64,000 bases of DNA from Cryobacterium arcticum (GCF_003185895.1 NZ_QHLY01000012.1:1364001-1428000); one strand, 5' to 3'. Counted from the first letter of the stretch, positions 54,295 through 63,444 are shown. Translations and numbers: made by a program. The notes: a model not told the origin generated them from the letters alone.

Positions 54295-54819
54295 TCAGCG
54301 GCGGCGGGCCTCCTGGCGCGCCCGACGGCGTGGGAACGGCTGCCCGGGCGAGTTCGCGGGCAGGTCGATGCCGGAGAACGGCTCCCCGGCCTGCAGTAAG
54401 ACCCCGGCCGAGGTGAGGTCGTCGATGAGTTCGGTGATCGTGCTGTGCACGGCCGGCGCCTGAAAGATGCCCGTCACCAGGCTCACCGTGACCCGGGTTC
54501 CCGCGGGCAGCGGCTCGGTCCAGACGGCGATCCGGGCGTGGTCGTTGGAGCGGCCGAAGAACCGGAAGATCAGGCCGAGACCGAGGATGTCGGAGAGGAA
54601 CTCATCGGCCGGGGTGCCGTACCGGAACATCCACACACCCCCGACGATCGGTCCGTGCGGGGTGAAGTGGTGCCGTGCCATCGCCGCCCGAGCGAACTCG
54701 AGGGTGCTGGCGGCGTCGCAGCTCACGTCGATCGCCCGCGCCGGCAGGTGCTTGTTGACGTTGCGGGCCCGGCGCGCCGCGTTCACCACGAGCGCGGCGG
54801 GGCCGGGCGGAGGCCGCAC
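54295..54819 (-). CDS. Hypothetical protein downstream of the DarT-like gene
   Basis: About 174 residues, function not recognised. Visible features are a basic N-terminal part (NAARRARNVNKHLPARAI), a mixed alpha/beta core (AIDVSCDAASTLEFARAAMARHH; GGVWMFRYGTPADEFLSDILGLGLIFRFFG; RIAVWTEPLPAGTRVTVSLVTGIF) and a basic tail. The alternation suggests a lipid- or ligand-binding fold, but that is a guess. The GTG at 54819 is the first start after the upstream stop at 54851 and is uncertain; GTG 54789 is possible. It runs in the same direction as the DarT-like gene, 31 bases behind it, so they are probably one operon. Confidence 0.6.
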   Translation of the reverse strand: MRPPPGPAALVVNAARRARNVNKHLPARAIDVSCDAASTLEFARAAMARHHFTPHGPIVGGVWMFRYGTPADEFLSDILGLGLIFRFFGRSNDHARIAVWTEPLPAGTRVTVSLVTGIFQAPAVHSTITELIDDLTSAGVLLQAGEPFSGIDLPANSPGQPFPRRRARQEARRR

Positions 54820-54850
54820 CGATGGGAGATCCCCACGGGTCAGGACCCGC

Positions 54851-55717
54851 TTAGAGCTCTTCGGTGGGGTGGAACCACGGCGGGTACACGGCGACCTTGG
54901 GCTTGTGGCCGAGGGTGGCGAGGATCGGCTTGACCGCATCCCGCACCCGGTCGTTCGCGACGCCGATCAGCGTGATCAGGCCGAACGGCACCTCACCGGG
55001 CACGAGGAGTTCGGCCTTGAGAATGGCGTCGGAGTCGAGGTCTGCGCGGAGCGTCCGCAGCAGCCGGTCGGCCGAGTCGGCGGTGGCGCCGAAGCGGGTG
55101 GCGGCGAATGCGGCGTCACCGTCGGTGACCGCGAAGTGGACGGCCGACGGGTCTCCCGCGGCGGCGACCTGCTGGTCGAGGACCTTCTTGACCGTTGACA
55201 CGAGGATCACGAAGTCGAACGCTGCAGCCTCGTGCGCGTCGTCGGAAAGGCGCGGGTCGAGTGACTGGGCACGGATGTTCTCCCAGACCAGGGCGTTCGG
55301 GGAGAGGAAGAACGGCACGTGGTCGGCAACGGCCAGGCTGTCCGGGCCGGAGACGCGGGCGTCGCGGCGGGCGTCGCGGTTGGCCGGTGACGAGATGTCG
55401 ACGACGGGGCGGTCAGCCCAGTCGTCGCTGCTGTCGGCCAGCAGCCGGCCGGTGGCCAGGATGCCGGGCAGGTTGCGGATGTGCGTGAGGTGGTAGATGC
55501 GCTGTTCGCCGACGTTGTCGTCGTGGCGCTTGGTCTTGGCGGTGCCGGTGGTGATCGGGGCAACGACGGTGCGCAGCGCCGTGGGCGCTTCAGGCGTGCG
55601 CGCGCGGCTGGCGCGTGGTGCGCGAACGGCGGGAACGGTCGATGCGACGGGGGCGGCGGGTGGGAAACACAGGGCGCACAGCTCCCCGTCCAGTCCGTGG
55701 ATGCATTCCTCGTTCAC
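54851..55717 (-). CDS. DarT-like (DUF4433) ADP-ribosyltransferase
   Basis: A 288-residue protein. The N-terminus has a small CIHGLDGELCALC metal-binding-like motif (Cys5, Cys14, Cys17), then a disordered Ala/Arg/Thr linker to about residue 68. The catalytic domain matches DarT: RIYHLTHIRNLPGILATGRLLA, VPFFLSPNALVW, and ILKAELLV with the probable catalytic Glu. DarT toxins attach ADP-ribose to thymidine in single-stranded DNA. No macrodomain DarG antitoxin gene is adjacent. Start GTG 55717 has AGAGG eight bases upstream. The next gene downstream is of unknown function. Confidence 0.8.
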   Translation of the reverse strand: MNEECIHGLDGELCALCFPPAAPVASTVPAVRAPRASRARTPEAPTALRTVVAPITTGTAKTKRHDDNVGEQRIYHLTHIRNLPGILATGRLLADSSDDWADRPVVDISSPANRDARRDARVSGPDSLAVADHVPFFLSPNALVWENIRAQSLDPRLSDDAHEAAAFDFVILVSTVKKVLDQQVAAAGDPSAVHFAVTDGDAAFAATRFGATADSADRLLRTLRADLDSDAILKAELLVPGEVPFGLITLIGVANDRVRDAVKPILATLGHKPKVAVYPPWFHPTEEL

Positions 55718-55858
55718 AACTCAACCTCTCGTGTGCGTTGACTCCGCCCACGTCGGGTTCGACGGAAGTGTGCCTACCTATCTAAGTTACGGTCATTTCG
55801 CCTCGCGCGGTGACATAACCGGGGCCATCCGGGGATGATCCGGACACAATCCGGACCC

Positions 55859-55881
55859 AATCGGGCATCTGTGCCCCGATT
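55859..55881 (-). terminator. Possible terminator hairpin of the cupin gene
   Basis: AATCGGG at 55859-55865 and CCCGATT at 55875-55881 enclose a short loop whose inner bases can also pair. It is 16 bases beyond the cupin stop. There is no T-tract. The remainder of the 55718-55896 gap holds two ATCCGGAC copies. Confidence 0.45.
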
Positions 55882-55896
55882 GCAGGGTCGTTCGGC

Positions 55897-56400
55897 CTAC
55901 TCCATCGAGAAGTCGGCGAAGTCGAAGCCGGGAGAAACCAGACAGCTCACCAGGGCGTCGTGGTCGCTCGGCACCGTGCGCTGCCAGACATCCGCACCGA
56001 TGATCACCTGGGTGCGTTCGCCGCGCAGCAGCCGGCCACCGAGCACAGCGGTCGTGTCGGTGTCGGGTTCGTCGCCGTCGCCGCCGAGTTCAAGCTCCAC
56101 GGTGCCCTGGCCGTTCCAGATCCAGATCTCGGTCGAGGCCACCCGGTGCCAGGCGGAGAACTCCCCCGCGGGCAGCAGGAACGAGATGAGCGTGGCCGCC
56201 GGACGGATGCGTTCAGAGCCGTCGGCATCCGTGAGCGTCACCGGCACCGGCGAGGTCCAGGTGCGCCGGTACCACCCGCCCTCTGGGTGCGGCTCAAGGC
56301 CGAGCTCCACGGCGAGCGCCGGGCGTTCCAGGCGTTCGATGAACTCGCCCGAGGCGGTGCGGCGGGTGGCGAGGCGACTGTCGTGGTCGGGGTGAGGCAT
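55897..56400 (-). CDS. DUF985 cupin protein
   Basis: A 167-residue single-domain cupin. LGLEPHPEGGWYRRTW, RPAATLISFLLPAGEFSAWHRV and EIWIWNGQGTVELEL form the first cupin block; LVSCLVSPGFDFADF is the conserved C-terminus of the DUF985 (cupin_5) family. Function is unknown, perhaps a sugar isomerase-like or binding role. ATG 56400 has AGGAG eight bases upstream. Confidence 0.92.
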   Translation of the reverse strand: MPHPDHDSRLATRRTASGEFIERLERPALAVELGLEPHPEGGWYRRTWTSPVPVTLTDADGSERIRPAATLISFLLPAGEFSAWHRVASTEIWIWNGQGTVELELGGDGDEPDTDTTAVLGGRLLRGERTQVIIGADVWQRTVPSDHDALVSCLVSPGFDFADFSME

Positions 56401-56442
56401 GTGGAGGCTCCTGATCTGATCAAGGCCAGACTAGGGCCTCGT

Positions 56443-57129
56443 TCAGCCGAGCAGCTGGCCGGCGAAGGTGCCGAGCCCGACCAGCACGAGGAAGACACCG
56501 AGCACGAGCACCGTGAACACCGTGATCAGCGGCATATTGTGCACGAGCCACTCCCGCAGCCGGGTCAGCCGGCCGCGCACGGCGATGCCGCCGAAGGCGT
56601 AGGCGAGCACCGGCGCGAGCATCGTGATCGATGCCAGCGCGGTGAAGACGCCCACCGAGATGATGATGCCCGTCGGGTCGCTGTGCGCTCCCAGGATCAC
56701 CACCCCGGCCGCGGCGGCCATGACCAGATTCTTGGGCCGGAAAGCGGCGTAGCCGACCCCGATGATCGTGGCCCGAGCGGGGGTGAGCCGGTCCAGGGCG
56801 GTCAGCCACCGCGGGAGCGGAACGTCGGTTCCGCGCGACGGCCGGTCGTGCCACTGCACCAGACCCAACACAATCAGGCCGAGACCCAGTAGCAGCGGCA
56901 CCGCCACCTGTAACGCCCGGGAGCCCGCCGACCTGTCGTGCGGCAACAGTGACGACAGCACGGCGAGCAGGGTGGCCGAGAGGGCCACCCCGACGAACCA
57001 GCCGATGCTAAACCCGGCCGCGGCCTTGAACCCGTCGGGTGACAACAGCAGGAGCAGCAGGGCAGCCAGCGGCAGCGGGCTGATCGCGATGGTCAGCGCC
57101 AGCGGCAGCAGCTGTCCCCACTCTGTCAT
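56443..57129 (-). CDS. GAP family membrane protein (LysE-like)
   Basis: A 228-residue membrane protein with six hydrophobic segments. LPLALTIAISPLPLAALLLLLLS and GFSIGWFVGVAL at the N-terminus and GVGYAAFRPKNLVMAAAAGVVI in the middle are typical of the GAP (Sap, sulfolipid-1-addressing-protein-like) group, distantly related to LysE exporters. In mycobacteria relatives help export glycolipids; the role here is unknown. ATG 57129 has GAAGGGA upstream; an in-frame extension of 40 residues is not supported. Confidence 0.82.
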   Translation of the reverse strand: MTEWGQLLPLALTIAISPLPLAALLLLLLSPDGFKAAAGFSIGWFVGVALSATLLAVLSSLLPHDRSAGSRALQVAVPLLLGLGLIVLGLVQWHDRPSRGTDVPLPRWLTALDRLTPARATIIGVGYAAFRPKNLVMAAAAGVVILGAHSDPTGIIISVGVFTALASITMLAPVLAYAFGGIAVRGRLTRLREWLVHNMPLITVFTVLVLGVFLVLVGLGTFAGQLLG

Positions 57130-57391
57130 CCCGGCGTCCCTTCCCTCTGGCGGCGACTCGTGCGCCGCCGTCCTCTCGAACCGGGCAGCACGAAGCCAAC
57201 GGATGTCCATCGTGAAAGTACACCGGGAACCGCGCGGACACGATGACACCGGGAGAGATGCCCGCGGCCGGCCAGCACACCCGAGGGTTCCGGGCGTTGC
57301 CGGGGTCGCTGGGCCGCACTACATTGCAGTCGAAAGCGCAGCTCAGTCAAACGCTCAGCGCAGTCAAGAGCACAGCCGAAAGAAGACCCGC

Positions 57392-58120
57392 ATGTCCAGG
57401 CGATCCCTCCTCCGTTCAGCGCTTGCCGCCACCGCGCTCGTCCTGGTGTTCAGCGGCTGCACGGTTCTGACCCCCAACGCGGACTCCCCCTCCGGCTCCG
57501 TGCAGCCCGGTGCACTGGTGGGAACCTGGGTGATCGACCAGAGATTCGACAGCCCCGAGCAGCCGTACGTGGCCTTCGTGCAAGACAACACCTGGAGCGC
57601 CTCCGACGGCTGCAACCGGGTGCAGGGCACCTGGGAGGTGGCCGCCGACGGGGCGCTGCGCACCACCTCCGGTCCACAGACGATGATGGCGTGCGACGGT
57701 GCCCAGTTGCCGCTGGCGGTGAGCCGCGGTACCCGGGTGGAGGTGAACGGCGACACGCTGGTCATCCACAGCTCGTTCGACTCGACCGAGACCGTTCTGG
57801 TGCGCTCGACGGATGAGTCCGTGGGACCTGAGGGTCGCCCGATCGGTTACTGGGTGGAATCGAATTCGCCGGATGCACCGTTCCTCTCGATCCAGGCCGA
57901 CGGCCGCTACACCGGCAACGACGGCTGCAATTCGCTCACCGGTAGTTGGGAGCAGGCCGACGACGACGCCGTGCTGTTCACCGGCGGGGCCATGACACTG
58001 ATGGCCTGCGAGGGTGTGGACCAGTGGCTCAGCCAGGCTAGTCAAGGCCGGGTGCGGGCCGGCGTGATGACCCTGCAGTCCGCCGACGGCACAGTGCTCG
58101 GCCAGCTCACCGCGCGCTAA
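57392..58120 (+). CDS. Lipoprotein with two META (HslJ-like) domains
   Basis: A 242-residue secreted lipoprotein. The signal peptide ends at LVFSGC (lipobox). Two META domains follow: about 43-135 (GTWVIDQRF... DGCNRVQGTW... TMMACDG) and about 145-240 (GYWVESNSP... DGCNSLTGSW... TLMACEG). META domains occur in heat-shock protein HslJ and in envelope proteins of unclear role. ATG 57392 has only a weak purine stretch (GAAAGAAG). The 262-bp gap before it contains two CAGTCAA copies but no clear promoter. Confidence 0.85.
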   Translation: MSRRSLLRSALAATALVLVFSGCTVLTPNADSPSGSVQPGALVGTWVIDQRFDSPEQPYVAFVQDNTWSASDGCNRVQGTWEVAADGALRTTSGPQTMMACDGAQLPLAVSRGTRVEVNGDTLVIHSSFDSTETVLVRSTDESVGPEGRPIGYWVESNSPDAPFLSIQADGRYTGNDGCNSLTGSWEQADDDAVLFTGGAMTLMACEGVDQWLSQASQGRVRAGVMTLQSADGTVLGQLTAR

Positions 58121-58150
58121 CCGACCGCGCTAACCGACAAGGAGCAGACC

Positions 58151-58483
58151 ATGGGCGTCTACCCGATCACCATCATCGTCATCATCGCGGCCGCGATCGC
58201 GCTGGTCTTCCTGCTGCGGCTCGGCATCCGCCAGAACGCGGCCGCCGCCGCCGTCGAGGAGAACCCGGATGCGACCGGGGCGCTGGCCGTGCTCGCTTTC
58301 ATCGTCGCGCTGATTCTGCCGGTGATCGGCGTCATCCTGGCCCACCTCACCCTGGCGCGGGTGCGCCGGGGTGAGGCGGCCGGTCGGATCTGGGCGTACA
58401 CCGCCCTGTGGGTGGGGTACGTGCTCATCGCAGTCGAACTGGGGGTGCTGCTCTGGGCCTACCAGAACAACTACTGGCAGTGA
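58151..58483 (+). CDS. DUF4190-type membrane protein
   Basis: A 110-residue membrane protein with three hydrophobic segments (about 4-24, 43-65 and 82-103). LAVLAFIVALILPVIGVILAHLTLARVRRGEAAGRIWAYTAL fits DUF4190, a two-helix module widespread in actinobacteria with no known function. AAGGAG precedes ATG 58151. It follows the META lipoprotein gene by 30 bases, likely in the same operon. Confidence 0.82.
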   Translation: MGVYPITIIVIIAAAIALVFLLRLGIRQNAAAAAVEENPDATGALAVLAFIVALILPVIGVILAHLTLARVRRGEAAGRIWAYTALWVGYVLIAVELGVLLWAYQNNYWQ

Positions 58484-58493
58484 CGAACCGGGT

Positions 58494-59348
58494 CTAGTAC
58501 CAGTTCATCGCCTGCGAGTGCGACCAGGCGGAGCAGGGCGTGCCGTAGGAGGCGTTGATGTACTCCAGGCCCCAGGCGATCTGGGTGGCGGCGTTGGTGG
58601 CCCAGTCAGACCCGGCCGATGCCATCTTGCTGCCGGGCAGCGCCTGCGGGATGCCGGTGGCGCCGCCGTTGTCGTTGTAGGCGGTGTACGACCAGCCGGA
58701 TTCCTTCTGCCACAGCTGCACCAGGCAGGAGAACTGGCTCTCGCCCCAGCCGTAACGCTCGGCGGCCAGGCTCGCGGCGGTGGCCTTGGCTCCGGCGACG
58801 GTGTTGGTCGCAGCGAGCGCTTCGGCCGCGGCTTGGGCCTCGGCGGCGGCCTGCGCTTCGGCGGCAGCCTGGGCCTCAGCGGCGGCCTGGGCGGCCCGGT
58901 CGGCTTCGGCGGCGGCGGCCTGCACGGCGGCGGTCTGCTCCTTGGCCTGCTCGGTGAGCTCGGTCACCTCGTCGAGCGGCATCGAGATGTAGCCGGCCAG
59001 GGTGCTGCTCGTGCTCGACAGCGCCGACGCGTCCACCTTGTTGGCGGCGGCGTCGAGCGCGGTGTCGGCGTCGTAGAGGGCAACGGATGCGGCGAGGTGG
59101 GTCTTGCTGATGACCGCGGCCTTGGCGGCGGCACGCTCTTCACGCTCCTGCTGGGCCTGCTGCTGTTGCTCGGCCACCGCGGACTGCACGGTGAAGCCGG
59201 TGCCGGCGACGACCCCGGCGAGCACGAGGCCTCCGGCGATGAGGGAGAGGCGCTTGGTGCGCGAGCGACGATTCTTGCGCTCGGCACGGGTCGGGTAGGT
59301 CTCTGGGGTGGTTTCGGGCGTGGAGTTCTCTGAAATAGGGGGGCGCAT
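58494..59348 (-). CDS. Secreted transglycosylase-like cell wall protein with Ala-rich coiled coil
   Basis: A 284-residue exported protein. A basic cytosolic tail and membrane anchor (about 32-55) lead to a Gln/Glu/Ala coiled coil, including tandem AAAEAQ units (about 165-190) encoded by imperfect DNA repeats near 58830-58910. The C-terminal domain (YGWGESQFSCLVQLWQKESGWSYTAYNDNGGATGIPQALP, then WGLEYINASYGTPCSAW) is a transglycosylase/aggregation-promoting-factor type lysozyme-like module with a catalytic Glu in KESGW. It probably remodels peptidoglycan. ATG 59348 has GGAAG upstream. The 193-bp gap above it holds two CCTGCACAA copies. Confidence 0.87.
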   Translation of the reverse strand: MRPPISENSTPETTPETYPTRAERKNRRSRTKRLSLIAGGLVLAGVVAGTGFTVQSAVAEQQQQAQQEREERAAAKAAVISKTHLAASVALYDADTALDAAANKVDASALSSTSSTLAGYISMPLDEVTELTEQAKEQTAAVQAAAAEADRAAQAAAEAQAAAEAQAAAEAQAAAEALAATNTVAGAKATAASLAAERYGWGESQFSCLVQLWQKESGWSYTAYNDNGGATGIPQALPGSKMASAGSDWATNAATQIAWGLEYINASYGTPCSAWSHSQAMNWY

Positions 59349-59541
59349 AAGCTTCCAGGTCGCGTGAGAATGCGCTCGGTGGCGGATGCTCACTGTGATC
59401 GAAGGGCCCACGCGCGCGGACTCGGCGCGGGCAAGTGGCCTAGCCTGCACAAAGTTTCTGGACGAAACCTCATTTTAACCTGCACAACCCATGTGAACGC
59501 ATGAATTGAGCGGGGTGGCGAGGGTGAGCTAGCGTGGACTG

Positions 59542-59787
59542 ATGTCCAATTCAGACCAGACTCCCCCGCCGTCCGCACCCGAGGCGCCCGCCTACGACTC
59601 GGCCGCCGCTTCCGCCAGCGCCGCTCGCCTGATCGAGATCGTTCAGGCCATCAACGAGGTCGATGTGAGCGCCTCCTCCCTCGACGACCGGGCGGCGGTG
59701 GTGGAGCTGATCGAGATCACCACCGACGAGCAGCGGTCGAGCCTGCTGCTGGCCCTGCTGCTCGACCGACTGCGCACCGGCGCCTGA
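59542..59787 (+). CDS. Small acidic hypothetical protein
   Basis: An 81-residue soluble protein. The first ~25 residues are Pro/Ala/Ser-rich and likely disordered. The rest (RLIEIVQAINEVDVSASSLDDRAAVVELIEITTDEQRSSLLLALLLDRLR) forms amphipathic helices. No family is recognised. TAGCGT sits exactly six bases before ATG 59542, consistent with a leaderless mRNA. It lies in the same direction as the next gene, 69 bases ahead. Confidence 0.65.
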   Translation: MSNSDQTPPPSAPEAPAYDSAAASASAARLIEIVQAINEVDVSASSLDDRAAVVELIEITTDEQRSSLLLALLLDRLRTGA

Positions 59788-59856
59788 GTGGACGGCCGCA
59801 CCCCACGTCGGCGGCCGATCCAGCCCACGGCCGGCGAGCGCTCGTAGGATGGCGGC

Positions 59857-60834
59857 ATGCGTGCACTCGTGGTCCACACCCCAGGCGGCCCTGACGCCCT
59901 CACCCTCGAAACCGTCGCCGACCTCCCGCTCGGTGCCGGCGACATCCGGATCGCGGTGGCCGCGGCCGGCGTGAACCGGGCCGATGTCCAGCAACGCCTG
60001 GGCCTGTATCCCTCGCCCACCGGTGCCCCGGCCTGGCCGGGCCTGGAGGTCTCCGGCATCGTCAGCGAGGTCGGCCGGGCGGTCACCCGGTTCGCCGTGG
60101 GCGACCGGGTCTGCGCACTGCTGGCCGGCGGCGGCTACGCCACCGAGGCCGTGTTGCACCAGGACCTGGCGTTGCCCGTGCCGCAGAGCATCGATCTCGT
60201 CGACGCCGCCGCGCTGCCGGAGGCGCTGGCGACGGTGTGGTCGAACGTGTTCATGAGCGCCGGGCTCAGCTCGGGCCAAACCCTGCTCGTGCACGGCGGC
60301 GGCAGCGGCATCGGCACCACAGCCATCCAACTGGCCCGGCTGGCCGGCGCTCGGGTGGCGGTCACGGCCGGGTCGGCCGACAAACTGGCGGTCTGCGCCG
60401 AGCTGGGCGCCGAGATCCTGGTGAACTACCGCGAGCAGGACTTCGTGACCGAGGTGCTGGCCGCCACCGCCGGGAACGGCGCCGACGTCATCCTCGACAT
60501 CATGGGTGGCTCATACGCCGCCCGCAACGTGGAGGCGCTGGCGACCAACGGCACGATCATGGTGATCGCCAACCAGGGCGGCGAAGACGCGGTCTTCAAC
60601 CCGTTCCGGTTGATGCAGAAGCGCGGCCGGTACTGGGGCACCACCCTGCGCGCCCGGCCGACCGTGGAAAAGGCGGCGATCATCGCCGACCTGCTCGCGG
60701 TGGTCTGGCCCTGGCTCGAATCGGGTGAGCTCCACCCGGTGGTCGACAGCCGGTTCAGCTTCACCGACGCGGCGGATGCGCACCGCCACCTGGAAGCATC
60801 CGCCCACGTGGGCAAGATCGTGCTGGTGCCATAG
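59857..60834 (+). CDS. NAD(P)H-quinone oxidoreductase (MDR family)
   Basis: A 325-residue medium-chain dehydrogenase/reductase without zinc ligands, like quinone oxidoreductase QOR and PIG3. Landmarks: GVNRADVQQRLGLYPSP, WPGLEVSGIVSEVG, QTLLVHGGGSGIGTTAIQLARLAGARVAVTAG (NADPH site) and HRHLEASAHVGKIVLVP at the C-terminus. It likely reduces quinones or enals. ATG 59857 has TAGGAT exactly six bases upstream and no ribosome site. Confidence 0.93.
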   Translation: MRALVVHTPGGPDALTLETVADLPLGAGDIRIAVAAAGVNRADVQQRLGLYPSPTGAPAWPGLEVSGIVSEVGRAVTRFAVGDRVCALLAGGGYATEAVLHQDLALPVPQSIDLVDAAALPEALATVWSNVFMSAGLSSGQTLLVHGGGSGIGTTAIQLARLAGARVAVTAGSADKLAVCAELGAEILVNYREQDFVTEVLAATAGNGADVILDIMGGSYAARNVEALATNGTIMVIANQGGEDAVFNPFRLMQKRGRYWGTTLRARPTVEKAAIIADLLAVVWPWLESGELHPVVDSRFSFTDAADAHRHLEASAHVGKIVLVP

Positions 60835-60846
60835 CTCGCGGCGGGG

Positions 60847-62763
60847 TCAGGGCCGCGCGCCGGCCAGTTCGACCCGGTTGCGGCCGGCGGCCTTGGCTTC
60901 GTAGAGGGCGGCGTCGGCGCGCCCTAGCCAGCGCGACACGGTCTCGTCGGGCGTGAGCAGGGCGACGCCCACGCTGGCGGTGCAGCGGAGGCCCCCGGTC
61001 ACGACGCCCCACGGGTGGTCCCGCACCTGACCCAGCAGCCGTTTGCAGATGAGCATCGCCTGGTCGAGGGTGGTGTTGCCGAGCACGAGAAGGAACTCCT
61101 CACCGCCCACCCGCACCGCGAGGTCGGTCTCACGAGTGGCGTCACCGAGGATGGTGGCCATGGTGGTGAGCACCCGGTCGCCGGTGGCGTGGCCGTATTC
61201 GTCGTTGACCCGCTTGAAGTGGTCCATGTCGACCATCACCGCGCACAACGGTTCGGCCCGGTCGCGGGCGGTGGCCATCATCTCTGGCAGCTGCCGGTCG
61301 AGAGCGCGCCGGTTGGGCAGCCGGGTGAGCGGGTCGGTGTGCGCCTGCTGGTCGAGTTCCTCGGCCCGGATGCGCTGCATCTCGGCTTCGAGCTGCGACC
61401 GCTGCGCCTCGTGCCGGGCCTGCTCGATCTCGAGCGAGTTGATCAGCATGCGTGACTGCAGCCCTGCCGTCTGCCGGGTGAGGCCGAGCATGAGCACGTG
61501 TAGTTCTTCGTGGTGCCTCAAGGCCAGCTCGAACCGGCCGCTGGACTGGTGCATCTCGTACAGCGCCCGGTGCAGCTTCACGTTCAGCGCCGCGTCTTCG
61601 GCCACCGACGGATCGGCCAGCTGGGCGTCCATCATGGCGCAGGCCGCGTCGATCCGCCCCTCGGCCCGGGCTACCTCGGCCAGCTGGGCGTCGTTGTTCA
61701 CCGCCAGGTTGCGGTACTTGTTGGTGATCGCGATGGTCTTGGACCGCACCGCCTGCCGGCGCGCGTCGGCGTACTCGCCCATCTCGATCAGGAACCCGAC
61801 CAGGTTGGTGCGCGCGACGGTCTCATAGAACGCGTGCCGCTGTTGCAGGGCGTGCTGCACGGCCGCGCGGGTGAGTTCGATGCCCTCGTTGAGCACCGTC
61901 CAGGCATCCTCGCCCCGCGAACGCTTCGACCGGGCGATCTCCAGGCAGCTGTCACCCAGGTTGTTCCGGGCGGCGAACGCGGCCTCCGGGTCGTGCAGGG
62001 TGTCGGCCAGGGCCAGGGCCTGGCGGCCGAGCTCGATGCTGCGGTCGGCATCGCCGAGCGCCTGGTGCACCATCGAGGAGCGGCTGAGCGCCCAGAACTC
62101 CGCGGTGTGGCTGCCGCAGGCGCGGGCGGCTTCGAGAGCGCCGAGCACGTGTTGCAGCGCCGGCTCTTCCAGCGCCGTCTCGTGGAACGCCAGCGCGAGG
62201 GTGCAGTGCACGGTCGACTGCGCCAGCAGGTCGCCGCTGGCGGTGAGGTACTCCAGCGCGAGCAGGCCGTTGAGCACGGATGCCTCGAACTCGCCCAGCC
62301 GTAACCGGTGGCCGGAGAGCAGCTGCCGGGCCCTGGCCTGCTGGGCCGGGGTGATCGACTCGTCGGCGAGAACCTGTTCGGCGTGCGCGGCGCCCTGGTG
62401 GTGCTTGCCGTCGCGGTTGGCCTGAGCGCTCTCATCGAGCAGCTGGTTGATGGCGGAGCGTCGGGACGGCGCGAGTGTTCCGGAGCGGGTGGACGGAACC
62501 GAACGGGCCGAGGCAGCGTCATCCGGGGTGGGCGGGGCGGTCACCACCGGCGCGGGCAGGACGGCGCTGTCAGCTGGTGCGGGGAGGTCGGCGAGGTCGA
62601 CGAATCCGCCCGGCAGGGTGGGGTCGATCGACGCCTCGGCGTCGGTGATGGCGTCGGCCATGGCGTCGGCAGCGGCCAGGATGGCGTCGCCCGGTACCTC
62701 GGTCTCAGCGGGCGTCGTGGCACCGGCGGGCAGCGGCTCCACGGTGTCGCCGGGGGCGGTCAC
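60847..62763 (-). CDS. TPR-GGDEF diguanylate cyclase
   Basis: A 638-residue cytosolic protein. The N-terminal ~80 residues are acidic and low-complexity. Tetratricopeptide-like helical repeats span about 100-410 (HAEQVLADESITPAQQARARQLLSGH, ALGDADRSIELGRQALALADTL), followed by a short coiled coil and a GGDEF domain beginning DPLTRLPNRRALDRQL. The active-site loop is GGEEF (553-557), a common active variant. It should make cyclic-di-GMP under control of a protein bound by the TPRs. GTG 62763 has GGAGG seven bases upstream. Confidence 0.92.
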   Translation of the reverse strand: MTAPGDTVEPLPAGATTPAETEVPGDAILAAADAMADAITDAEASIDPTLPGGFVDLADLPAPADSAVLPAPVVTAPPTPDDAASARSVPSTRSGTLAPSRRSAINQLLDESAQANRDGKHHQGAAHAEQVLADESITPAQQARARQLLSGHRLRLGEFEASVLNGLLALEYLTASGDLLAQSTVHCTLALAFHETALEEPALQHVLGALEAARACGSHTAEFWALSRSSMVHQALGDADRSIELGRQALALADTLHDPEAAFAARNNLGDSCLEIARSKRSRGEDAWTVLNEGIELTRAAVQHALQQRHAFYETVARTNLVGFLIEMGEYADARRQAVRSKTIAITNKYRNLAVNNDAQLAEVARAEGRIDAACAMMDAQLADPSVAEDAALNVKLHRALYEMHQSSGRFELALRHHEELHVLMLGLTRQTAGLQSRMLINSLEIEQARHEAQRSQLEAEMQRIRAEELDQQAHTDPLTRLPNRRALDRQLPEMMATARDRAEPLCAVMVDMDHFKRVNDEYGHATGDRVLTTMATILGDATRETDLAVRVGGEEFLLVLGNTTLDQAMLICKRLLGQVRDHPWGVVTGGLRCTASVGVALLTPDETVSRWLGRADAALYEAKAAGRNRVELAGARP

Positions 62764-63043
62764 CGCGGACCTCCGTGTTGTGTCACGGAGACGGTTGTGT
62801 GCGGCAGACGGAACGGGCCGCCCGCTCGTCTCGGCGGGAGGCTTCGTGATGGTACGCCCGGTGCGTTCACAACTGGAATCCCCAAACTGCTCGTACTGTC
62901 GAACCTAGCAGCGTGATAGCGCCGCTCTTTCAGATCCAGCTGGAGATGCCAACCCCCCGTTCAGGTGCCCTTTTCGGCGGCGTGCGCCCTACGCCGCAGC
63001 CCTGCCCGCGTGGGTCGGGCCGCGCCGGCCAGGCAGAATCGCG

Positions 63044-63442
63044 TCAAGTGCACGAAACAGTCGCGGCGACCTGCAGGCGGTTGAGGTGGTACGTCCAGCC
63101 TGATCGGTGCTCGAACGTGGCGGCCTTATCCAGCCCGGACTCGCGCACGGTGACTATCGACCCGCCGCCGTTAGCCGTCCTGACCTCCCAGTGCACGTGC
63201 GTTTCCGCATCGCCGGGCGCTGCCCAGGCGAAGGAAAGGAGGCGTGGCGGAACCACCTCGACATTCCAGCCGCTGGCGACACCCTCGTTGCCGGCGTCGT
63301 CACGCCAGTGCTCGGTCAGGGGCGCACCCACGGCGGTGTCGAACGCGAGATCTGGCCACCACGTGCCGCGGTCATCCGTGAGCAGCGCCCAGGTGTCGAT
63401 CACGCTGACCGGCAGCGCGATCTCGACGACGACGGTAGACAC
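63044..63442 (-). CDS. SRPBCC (START-like) family protein
   Basis: A 132-residue protein with a polyketide-cyclase/AHSA1-like fold: VVVEIALPVSVIDTWALLTD (first strand-helix), WWPDLAFDTAVGAPLTEHW, PPRLLSFAWAAPGD and SIVTVRESGL. Such proteins bind hydrophobic ligands; the ligand is unknown. The GTG start at 63442 is two bases after the LLM oxidoreductase gene's stop, so they form an operon. The 280-bp gap between this gene's stop and the TPR-GGDEF start (62764-63043) shows nothing I can name. Confidence 0.82.
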   Translation of the reverse strand: MSTVVVEIALPVSVIDTWALLTDDRGTWWPDLAFDTAVGAPLTEHWRDDAGNEGVASGWNVEVVPPRLLSFAWAAPGDAETHVHWEVRTANGGGSIVTVRESGLDKAATFEHRSGWTYHLNRLQVAATVSCT

Positions 63443-63444
63443 GC

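Noticed and set aside
59349..59541. A ydaO-type (cyclic-di-AMP) riboswitch before the transglycosylase-like gene
   Set aside because: Such riboswitches often precede actinobacterial wall hydrolase genes, but I could not find the conserved core; only two CCTGCACAA copies are evident.
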